Source: Cristatella mucedo
Taxonomy: Eukaryota; Bryozoa; Phylactolaemata; Cristatellidae
NCBI GenBank assembly: GCA_009760855.2
Contig: WPIO01000126.1
Location: 287,001-351,000 of the forward strand
Reading direction: 5' to 3'
Length of the DNA: 64,000 nt
A program made the translations under genes and the position numbers. Position 1 is the stretch's first letter. Every line of letters begins with the position of its first letter. The notes under the pieces are model-generated. The model was not told the origin of the DNA, ran no database searches, and was given only the letters and a program-made list of their open reading frames with translations. Shown in pieces: positions 1-10,528 of this stretch.

Positions 1-2450
1 GCTTCCTTGGGAGCCAGTTCAGGTCGAGAAGTGATTTAATGTGGTAACTGCGACGTTTACAACAGACAAGCTTAGCGACAGAGTTTTACACCAACCGTAA
101 GTGCCTGCTTGCACATGCCGGTAGGCCAGCAAGCAGTGAGTGACAGAAGTCAAGTCGGGATGTCACAAATGCATGGGCCAATTTGGATTTGTTATCCCTG
201 TCTAAGCAAGCCCGAATTTTGGGAATGTTTTCTAGCTGAAAGTAGGCAGCCTTGACTGTGGAGCTGATATGGTCGTCTACAGGACCCCAGATTACATGCA
301 GATTCAACGGCAGATATGCTGGCGGAGCCGATTTTGAGCGTTAGGTTTTCCAACTTCTGAATCACGCTTGGTTTGCCTGTAACTAGTTAGTTGGTTTTGT
401 CTTCATTCAGTTAAGAGAGCTTGCTGCCATCCATGTGCGGATTGTTATCAATACATGCCGCAAGGCAGCGTAGAGAACTCGATCACATCAGCAGGACGGA
501 GAGTGTAAGCGGTGAGAAAACCGCACCACGCGAAGTGCCCCGAGGTGCCCCGTTCTTGAGTGGTTCTTCGGACAATCTTTGTCCGCTCACATCAATACTC
601 TGGAGTCATAATGATGATGCTAATAGATTTGACATACCGCCGCCAGAGAACTCGGTCAGTTTCTAGGCACTTAGCATTTGCTAGTCCCGCTGAGACAGGG
701 CTTGAATTGATGCGTTGCAGCGCCAGCGATGCCCAGGCGAGAATCGAGACGCTAGAGAAGAACTTTGCAATCGAATGCTTCCGAAAAATCAAGCAGAACA
801 AGCAGAGAGACTGTATCCAAGTTTGCAATCCCGAGAAGGTCTCTATACACCCGGAACAATGCCGACTCTATGGAATAACTAGCACTAAACCCAGACTGGA
901 ACTTACTAGTTTTGAGATCTCAACATAATACTTCAGTTGGTTTGCCATATCTCGTTCTTGTATCTGTGATAGGAATGGGAGAAGGCTGACTGGACGGAAG
1001 CTGCTCAAGTCCTCTTGGTCAAGCGTTGCTTTCGTAATTAGTGGCCTAACAACAGCCTTTCTGACAGGTGCAGGGACGTTTCTGAGGCTACGGATATATT
1101 GTTTATCTTAGTTATGCAATGGCCACAGCAGATCTAAGCATCGTAGAAATAGGAAAATGGGAATAGGGTCTAGAGGGCTAGCAGTCTTCTTTGACCGGGA
1201 GATAAATTTCAGGATAAGGTCACTCAAAGCCTCCTTGAATGTAGACATCGAGGAAGTGCAGGGAGTTGATGGGCGGGAGTCCGGCGTTGATTCAATCGAA
1301 GGACTTGAGTCCAGAAGGGATGCCAGAACCGTAGGGATGCACTCTCTGATCGTTCCTATCTTGCTGACAAAAAAGCTAGAGAAGCGATAGCTTAGGTCGC
1401 CACAAGAATCACTTAGTAAGGAGCCACCCTGGAAACGCTTATAAGATGGTTAATTTTAGACATCAGCATTTTTGGATTGTGCATCTGCGATCCAACAATT
1501 GTTTTTGTAGACGCTAGATTTGGCCTGTGCTGGAATCGACTGGTATGATTTAGGGTAGTATTCGTGTGCTTGAAGATGGACATTTAACCCTGATCTTGTG
1601 TAAGCTTTCTCAAGCTTTCGCTTACTAGACCTAGCTAGTTGAATGTCGGTGATAAACCATAGGCCGTCTGTTCGAGGACGCACAGTGCGCTTAGTCAGTG
1701 GTGCAAACTCGTTGAGCACGTCAGAAAGTGTCGTGTTGTAGCATTTTACCAACGATGATAGGTCGGAAGGGGGCTTTTAAATGCAGAGGAGGGCACATCC
1801 TGTAGATTGAACGAGATCGGCATATGATCAGATGAGCAGGATTTGATAATAATAGGGAATGAGAGCATACACATGTGGGGAGACTATTTGATCAAATGTG
1901 CGACCCTTGTTGGGACTGGGGTCACGGACATGGGCCACAAGAGAAGAAGAGTCAGTCACTGCAAAAAATTCAGCATATAAGACGTAAGTTAAGTCATCAA
2001 AAGGAATGCTGAAATCGCCCATAACGAGGAAAGATTGATTTCTGGCACACAGTATTAAAATGAGATCAGATAAATCTGTGACAAAGGAGGACTTTGCACC
2101 TGGTGAGCGATAGATTTTGCCACTTAAAAAAGAGATTCGAAAGACTACTTCAAGGGGACTGCAAACGGTTTGTAACAGAGGGAGGAGCGGGCGAAAATGG
2201 TGACTCCTTTGGTTTTTATTGATCGAGGGATATGAAAGAGCGAGTAACCCGTCAGAGTAGCGTCAGTTATAGTCGGACTGTTAGTCGATTCCAGCCAGGT
2301 CCCGGTTAAAGCGAGCAGGTCGAGATCATTATCAATAACCATCTCGTGAATTATAAGCGGGTGTATTACACATTTAGCGAGCATTCCAAAAACAAGCATT
2401 AAGTTGGGCTGTTGGGGTAATAGTAGGCCTGATGACCACTAAATTGACGA
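1..2450 (-). mobile_element. Decayed L2/CR1-like LINE (endonuclease plus reverse transcriptase)
   Basis: Read on the minus strand, this is one non-LTR retrotransposon, cut by the window start. Broken frames follow the usual order. At 2399-2145 an APE endonuclease N-terminus has a DLDLLALTGTWLES stretch (family: LDLLAITETWL). At 2022-1828 there is the GDFSIPFDD block with a later RTFDQIV. At 1752-1456 comes the linker before RT (CYNTTLSDVLNEFAPLTKRTV), and at 307-86 the RT thumb block (AHAFVTSRLDFCHSLLAGLP). Weak RT matches lie between these. Several stops and frameshifts mean it cannot encode a working protein. L2/CR1 membership is inferred from recalled family motifs and from the (ATT)n 3' ends of its relatives in this window. 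Confidence 0.8.
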
Positions 2451-2701
2451 CTGATTAGAAACAAGTGAGTCTCAGACAGAAGTGGTATGATGCGACGCCT
2501 GCGCCGTTGACGACAGACCAGACAAGCTGCTGAGTTTTACATCAGTTGCGTACAATTTAAAGGAACTAGTTGGTGTCCTGAATAAAGGGAATTTACAGTA
2601 ATGTAGACACGATTGTAACCAACGTGAGAACTAGTTTTGCAGCTTGACTTAAATTAAATTGGTGGGAGTAAGGCTCCTCATTTGATGCTAGTATTGTATA
2701 G

Positions 2702-2890
2702 TGGTGAAAATTAGTGAAAGGGTCGTGATAGCCCAGGATGTACGATGCTCGCTGTTCGCGACCGAGACCCTGGGTTCGAGTTTTGCAGTGGACGATCCCT
2801 TATTGCCAATTGTTAGCAATGGTAATAGCCATGAAGTCTTTTCTGCCGCTATAAAAATAAGGCATACAAATCAGCTAATATTCTTTTTAT
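2702..2890 (+). repeat. Degenerate tRNA-derived SINE
   Basis: The segment carries a box B-like GGTTCGAGTT near 2772, the downstream block 'gtggacgatccc...ttgcca', and the SINE tail seen elsewhere here ('gccgctataaaaataaggc...aatcagcta'). It is a diverged copy of the family best seen at 28149, 42355 and 22882. Confidence 0.5.
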
Positions 2891-4300
2891 GTATTTCTAA
2901 TGAGGCTAATATTAATAGTTGCGATGCATTAATGCGTTGGACATCAATGCCATGCCTTCACTACTGCGCCTGGCGATCAACAATAAAGGTTGACGCGTCA
3001 AATAATTAACCGTTTAACGATTTTATGAGAAACAAAATTCGATTTCATTATGATCAGCCAGCGTGGTTGGGTTAAAAAAATAATTTTTGAAAAATATTAC
3101 TATATTTTTGATAAAAAACAGACTTTTGGTCAAAGTTGTATCTGCAGTCATCTGCAAAATAAGTAAACATCAAATTTATTATTGTGCTGATCGTAAAAGT
3201 GAAGTTTATTGCTTATAACTGCCTCTTTCAACACTTTTTAGTCATAAGAAATTGCGAAATAATCTTTAAAATTAACCAGGGATAAATTTAAATTCACAAA
3301 CTGGCTAGACATATTTTACACATTCAACATTGTTCCTATCTTTAATTGCCTATTCTAATAGACAGTTTAAGATAACAAAAAAAAAATGTTGACTACTTTG
3401 CCCGTGTTCACTATCTTTTGTTTCATTTGCAGTGCAGGGAACTCAAATGAATATGAAGAAAGTAAATTATTTGCTAGAACCATTTGTGGTTGACTGCGTA
3501 GTGATGAGGAGCTTGGGTAGATGGCAGGGTGGAAGCGAGCTCCAAAGGCGCTGAATTTATCCATAGCAACCAGGAGCAGCATCTCAAGAAGTTTGGAGAT
3601 GCACGGTTTTCGTCTACAAGTATTTGGCAGGCAGCGAGTCGTTTTTCATACCGTTTTCATACCGCTTCATATCATTTTTCAGTTGTTTCTCACGCATGAC
3701 AGCAGCGCTAGAGCAGATTTCATGCACGAGTGCGAGTTTAATTGCTGAAAGCCGATGTCTTCAGTACTCGAGTGGCTTTGTGTTTGCAAGAAAGTGGGAG
3801 AGCGATGACGTTTTAAGCTAGTACTGGGATTATGCAATCATCATTGATCTCCGACCTCTAGCGGAATGACATATTCCATTAATGGTTCAGCTGTTAACAA
3901 AGATGCGAATTTTTTATGAGAATTTGCAGCGTATACATGTTTCCAAGCATCGCTTATTCCTGTAATAATATGAGCCCAACGAGCGGGATGAGAGACGCTT
4001 CCCGATAAGGCGCAGCCGCACTTGGCATGACATTCATTCAACCAGTAAGGCCAAGGTCATCCCAATTCCTCATACTTAAATCCGGCGGCAATAGCGCCCA
4101 TCCCAAACCTAATAGTACGCAGAACCGCTTCCGATTGTTTGTTGGTCAGTCAGAAATATGTTCGTACTTTTAGGACAAACTTGCGATTTCTCATTTACGT
4201 ACATCACGCTTTGCTTCGCAAGCACACATTCCTTATCCTCAGCTTGCAAGAGTTGTGACAGTCATCGCCGTTGGGTCACTGAGTGAGCGCCGACAATGCG
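2891..4300. other. Stretch with no supportable gene
   Basis: AT-rich DNA with only short, unrelated open frames on both strands. I found no exon with convincing splice sites, no protein motif and no clear repeat family. Confidence 0.5.
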
Positions 4301-4309
4301 AGGTTTTGC

Positions 4310-4450
4310 CGAGTCGGCTTCCCCCAGTGGGTAAGGTGCTCGCCCCGACCAAGGTGTGGCCGAGGTCGTGGGCTCGTGCCCTGCGGAATATGTGAAGCGC
4401 CCTAATAGAGACTGGGTTCTCTGATGGCGCTATACACATGTATTATATTT
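4310..4450 (+). repeat. Chimeric SINE-like element: tRNA-like head, L2-like tail
   Basis: The left half has a box A-like 'gtgggtaaggtgctcgcc' and a box B-like 'ggtcgtgggctcg'. The right half is the 3' end typical of the L2 copies here ('actgggttctctgatggcgctatacacatgtattat'). SINEs often borrow the 3' tail of a partner LINE, so this may be a distinct SINE family mobilised by the local L2 elements. Confidence 0.5.
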
Positions 4451-6019
4451 TTTATATTTATATTTTTTGAGCAGCGCTTAGCATGGCCGCACCCAGCGAC
4501 GCGACAGCGATGAGAAGTTTGGTGAGCAGACATTTTTTGAGTAGCAAAATAAACGCAGGGTTTCTCGTATCGTTATTGTGAACTCATCACGTTGAGGAGA
4601 CGCTGCCTTCGTCGTTTATTTGCCGTAAAGTCCTCTGCTTGTGTAGTACTACTGTAGTGTTACTGTCAGTGCTACTGTTATTATACTGTAGACGCGCTGA
4701 TTAGGCTGCGCGGGAAAATTCCGAGTCCGTTAGGTACCTACTACGACTACTGCCACGCAGCTTGAAGCCAGTCGTAACAGGTCAACTTTATTTGGATGCA
4801 ATATAAGGCCTCAAGTCGCAGTTGATCAGTGATCTGCGTCATCTCGCTAGCAGTCCAAAGAATGCTCATAATAAAGGAACCTGTCTTTATACTACTCAAT
4901 TGAGATGTAGAAACTCATAAGACAGATCGGAATTACCGCAATTCACATAACGCTAGTCGGAATTAGCGAATAGCCAACGGGAGAGGTTGCCACGAATTTC
5001 CGATAGGCAAGGGTAGCTTAAAGCTTAGGTTGGAGCTCTTTCTCTATCGCGCTATTGAGCCATGGCGCAGGTGGCGCTTAGTCGCTGGATGAGAGTTTGC
5101 ATCGCGCCTTGCGTCAAGGTATTCCCAAAAAAGAAACGGGCGTCACCTTATATGTCAGACTTCGGTTGGCGAAGGCCGGCTGGGTTGACTGCTCGCGACG
5201 GGGGACAGAGCTCGTACGGACGAACATTTTTGCTTCGTAAGAAGTGCTCTTGCATTGCTTCCTTACCTCAGACGCATTAAAATCGTGCCTCGTTTATACA
5301 GTGGCCCAAAGGCTTTTACGAAAGTCCAGAAAACGCAGCTACGCACTTTCCATATATCGCACTATGAACCCAATAATCTTGGACTCGATCTAGCCATTGC
5401 TTAGACGCCAGTCCAAGATCCTGTCGGAATTCGGAAGCTGCGATCCAAGTATATCTGCTGCATTGAGAACTGAACGAAGCCGAGATGGCGGTGATGTGAG
5501 CTCGTAAAATGCAGGCAGCGTACGGACGTAGTACGACACTTCTTTTTCGTCGCGAAAGCTCATTCTACCTCCAACATGCGGCAGCAGCTCCTGTTCTTTG
5601 CCTCGACCTGAGTAGCTTGCATCTACCGAGTCGCGTTAAAAAAGGTTTCGGGGCCGTAAGCGTGACAGCGGAACTTGGCAAGGATGTGCTGATAAGGAGG
5701 ACATCGATTGTATCGAGCGTCGGGGCATGGTGTGTGTGGTATGACGAGTCATCGCCGCCACAAGGCTGGGATTTATCCACCCACAGTTTGATCAAACGTT
5801 CAAATAACAAAAACCAATAAGCTTTCACTCCGGTTCAGCCGCTCATAGGCTCATTGCCAGCCAACTAGCGATGCTGCTGCTGCTGATAATGTGCGGCTCT
5901 GCTTTCACACGCGAAGGGAGCTACAACGACGGAACTCGGCACTTCGCGGCGGCGGCGGCAGGGGATGGGGCGAGGAGATGGGTTCGAAGGAAGAGGTCAA
6001 TGCGGCTACGCTGAACGTT
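4451..6019. other. Intergenic DNA downstream of ferritin B
   Basis: No gene is supported. Short frames near 5062 and 5509 show no motif, no partner exon and no family resemblance. The segment lies past the 3' end of the minus-strand ferritin B gene. Confidence 0.45.
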
Positions 6020-6025
6020 TTTATT
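6020..6025 (-). terminator. Candidate poly(A) signal of ferritin B
   Basis: AATAAA on the minus strand, about 254 nt past the ferritin B stop codon. It is the first canonical hexamer I see downstream of that stop. Confidence 0.5.
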
Positions 6026-6278
6026 AGGCCGGACGAATCGAGGCGACGCGATGATGAGCATGCGAACGCGCAGCGGCGCCAGCCACCGACCCGCGCGGCG
6101 CGAGCGCTTTCGCAAATGACTGCTACTACTACCCCAACGAGCAGGCGACAATGCTCGCTGTCGGTACATTGGTCCTAATCCGTTGATCATTTCAAACTAA
6201 CGACTTACAATGGTGGCTCTACAGTAACGGTGAGTCGCCTGGCGCCCGGCAGCCTCGCGATTCGTCTCCCTAGGTCGC

Positions 6279-7323
6279 TCAAGCGAGCTCCTTATCGTAA
6301 ATGTGCTCGCCCAGGTGGGCGTTGCTGAGGTGGAGCCGTCGGAGCCGACTGATGTGGTCGGCCGCCTTTTTGATAGACTCGACCTGCTCGTTCAAGAAGT
6401 TCGACTCGAGGAAGTCTTGCATCTGCAACGAGAGGAAGCGTCAGCGCCCGACGGACTGGAGACGAAATTCGCGAGGAGACGGTGCGACAACAGGGCTGGC
6501 GGTGACTGAGAGACAGACAGAGACCGACAGAGACGGACAGAGACGGAGACAGACAGAGACAGACAGACAGAGACAGACAGACAGAGACAGACAGACAGAG
6601 ACGGACAGACAGAGACGGACAGAGACAGACAGAGATGGACAGAGACGTACAGAGACGGACAGATACGGACAGAGACGGACAGAGACGGACAGAGACAGAG
6701 ACATACAGAGAAAGACAGAGACAGACAGAGACAGATAGACAGAGAAAGACAGAGACGGACAGAGACATACAGAGACAGACAGAGACGGAGACAGAGAGAA
6801 CTCAGAGACAGAGACAGAGAGGGAGAGAGAAAGAGCTCTCGCCGAGGTCTCTCGCGCACATACCGATGGATCGCTGCTGCAGAGCTTGTGCAGATTGAGC
6901 AGGTCTTCGTTCACTTTCCTCTCAAGAGTCAGTAAGTGCTCCATTGCTCCAAGACCGGTAGTCCAGTTCCCTTTAGTAGGAGACTGCAAGCACGGACGCC
7001 GAGTGAGCGAGCACACCGCCTTCGATATATTAGGCACGACGACGAAAGGTACGCAAGGTACACTGCACGGGCTCATCGGGAAGGAGTCTGTGGAGCCTCC
7101 CTACCTTCCTCCTTCCCAGAAATGCTACGCGGAAGCAGTATTCGCTCGCCGCACTCTTTCCCCTTCCCCCGTCGCTCCACTTTGTCGAAGGGGTGGTAGC
7201 TCCTTCTTAAGAATAATAGTACATTTGTATAGTGCCCTCGGATAACTTAATCTCTCTCTCTCTCTCTCTCTCTCTCCCTCTCTCTCTCTCTCTCTTTCCC
7301 GTCTCTCTCTATCTATCTATCTA

Positions 7324-7387
<64 letters not shown>

Positions 7388-9176
7388 CACTTCGGGTGGT
7401 ACGTTGCTTAGCCTAGTGGGGCAGTAGATCTTATTGGTAGGCTGGAGCCAAAGAATAAAGGGACCTAAAAGTGAGCAACAAAACCTTGAAGTCGATGCGT
7501 TGCTTGATCGGTAGCCAGTGCAGGTCGGAGAGAAGTGGTGTGATATGGCAATTTCAACGCTAATGACAATGGCTGCTAAATTAGCTAAGCTTTACTTTTA
7601 CCTTTGGTTATGAGGGATTTTTATACCGCCCCCTCAAAAGGCTAAATCTTTTTCTAGCAATTTCACATATGCTGGACTAGCACAAGAAAGGGTGGCTAAA
7701 GACGTCCTTCTTTTTAGCAAAAAGAGATTACGTCTGATCGGCGGAGGCGCAGCTTCGGCGCACAGCCGGCAGCTGCTCGCGAGGACACAAACGTCACGAG
7801 AGTACAAACGTCGCTTTATTCTGGTCAAAAGACATATTTTGTGCAGCGCATTGTCGGCGTGCAGCCATTTAGATACGGTACACGCCCATTTTCAAATTCT
7901 TATTCGCAGAGTGAGCGCGCTTGAGGTGGGCACGCCTTCTACCTTCAGCTTCAGCATTTCCCTCCAGAGGTCGCCACCTATTTTCCTGCTGAGGTGGGGC
8001 GGAAGAATGCTGCTCGACAGCTTGAGGCTCTCCAAACGAGCGTACCCATTACTTTTCTTTTTGGATGGGACCTAAATGGCTTTCGATCTGGAGCCTAGAT
8101 GGCTTTCGGGAGCAGCACCTATGAGCATTTGTGGCTCTCCGTAGACGACGAGTGCCTTTAATTTAAGAGGTGAGCCTCAGAAACCTCGCCGGGCGGCGAC
8201 GGCTCGGTGCTGTACGGATTCAGGCTCCGTATTCGTAGCGGGGCTGAGCGTGGCAGAGGAGGAGGCGTTTCGCCGCAAAGTAAAGCGCAGGCTCTGGGCG
8301 CTAGTCGGTCCCGTGCGGGAGCATTATTATAGCCTTTTCTGGAGTCCTCCAGCTATAGACCGCTTAACTAATTACTTTTAGTTCAACTCGTTGAGCAGGC
8401 GCGACCTATCAATACCACTGCTTGACAGCATTACCGGGATCCTAGAATCGCGCAACGTCGCACACGGTCGCTCCAGCATGACACAGAAGTTCGGCCAAGT
8501 GCCAAGGTCATTGCAATTTCAATAAAGTAAGTTGACAAAAGGTAACAGGTAAGGTAACAGGTTCATTTTTATGTAGCGGCAGAATGGCCGTCACGGCTAC
8601 CGTCACCGCTTGCAGTGACCATTAAAGGATCGACCACCACAGAACTCGAGCCCGCGACCTGGTCGTGAAGAGCGAGCACCTAACCTCCCCGGCTAAGACC
8701 CGTCGGGAGCATAAGTTGCAAGAGTGCCTCGTTAAATGCTCGCAACCGAGGCGTGCCGTTGACGGTTGATCGGTTTCATAGAGGCCTATTGAAAATACAC
8801 TCAAACGCTGCTAGTCAGCAATAATAATTTTAGTGCAAAACCATAATTAAAGTAAGGAGACCGCATGTATTGTGACTCGTGGCATGGAACCACCGAGCCC
8901 CTCCGGCCCACTCACCGTCCTACAGGCTGAGCTCATGCCACAAAAACTTTTCGGCCAAGAGTACAATGGCTTATGAGCAGTGACAGTGAACCAAACTGGG
9001 TCTGCAATGGCACCACAATTGTACTGCCCAGATCACAAAGAAGTGCAATGATATGGTGGTGTAAAGCCCTCTTTAAACCGTAAAATGGACGGGCGCTGGT
9101 CAGCAAAAATTTCGCATATTAGCAAAAGTCCAATGTACTCCGCAATGTGCACGAAAACAGACGTGCATAGAGCATG

Positions 9177-9228
<52 letters not shown>

Positions 9229-10454
9229 AGAGAAAGAGAGAGAGAGAGAAAGAGAGATAATAATAATAATATTGCACTTGATAAAGCGCCCTCAGAGAAC
9301 TTAATCTCTTTCTAGGCGCTTTACATTTGCTGCAAAGTGATACGCAATAGAATAGTAAGTAAAATCATGCTTGAAAAACAAACAAAATGAATAAAATGGT
9401 TAGGGGTTACATGCACTGGGTCAGCATGCAAATGAGATGAAACCAAGAGCCAGAGTTAGATCCAGTGGGGAGACAGGTGGAAGAAACGAGGGAGCGATGG
9501 GCGTGAGCGAAGGCTAAGGAGATGGAGAACGAGGAAGCGAGACAGAAGGAAAGAGCAGCCGAAGGACTAACTCGTACACTTATTTGCGTCTCTGAGCTGC
9601 TCGCTGTCAAGCACGCTGCCGTGCAGCATTTTGAGATCACCCGCCAAGGCTACAACGTACCCTGATCCTGTAGAACTCGGCTTGACCTCCGCGCTTATTC
9701 TGATATTCGATCATCTTGTTCGCATGCTCCCTCTCCTCGTCGGATGCCTTGGCAAAGAACTTGGCGAAGCCGGGCATAGCGTGCAAGTCGTGTGAGAAGT
9801 GAGCTGCCATTGCCATGTAGATGTAGCTGGCTTCCAGTTCAGTGTTGATCTGCTGATTCAGACCGTTCGCGCATTCGTCGGCATAGTTCTGCTTAGCTCG
9901 GGAGTCTACCAGCGCACAAAAACAATTTCGCTTCTATTAATGAGGCGAACACCGTTACAGCAAAGAGTTCGAGAGCGTTTGGGCAGAAAAGAGCGCCAAT
10001 AGAGCCAGTAAAGACTGCCGACAATACGACCCCTATGCACCGCCCAGTACGCAGACAGTAACGCCGACGACAAGTCCAAGCATCTAGCACATAGAGATCA
10101 TAGGCGCCCATAGATGTGTATGTGCGACGGAAACCTCCAAACAATCTGATGTCAGCGCCCTGGCTCGATAAAGTAGTGTCCTAGGAGGCTGAACCACAAA
10201 CTTGTCCGACCAGCCAACTAATGCAGACTTCTGCCTGGCTAAAGGGAGCTGCAGCCGACAGCGCCTCTAGTTACGCTCCAACTTCCACTACTCATCCAGA
10301 CGGACGAGATGTACCTTTGGGATGACTAGGACAGCAGCACGCAGAAGACTTCAATCGCTAAACTAAGTCACAACGATGGGGCTACAATTGGCCGTGACCA
10401 GAACCCATCGCCGACGAAGACGTTCAAGCGCATTCGCAGCTATCGAGAAGCGGC

Positions 10455-10528
<74 letters not shown>

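Noticed and set aside
6292-7076. Long Ser/Leu/Val-rich and Asp/Arg/Thr-rich frames
   Set aside because: They are translations of the GACAGA-type microsatellite; only the ferritin B exons inside or beside them are real.
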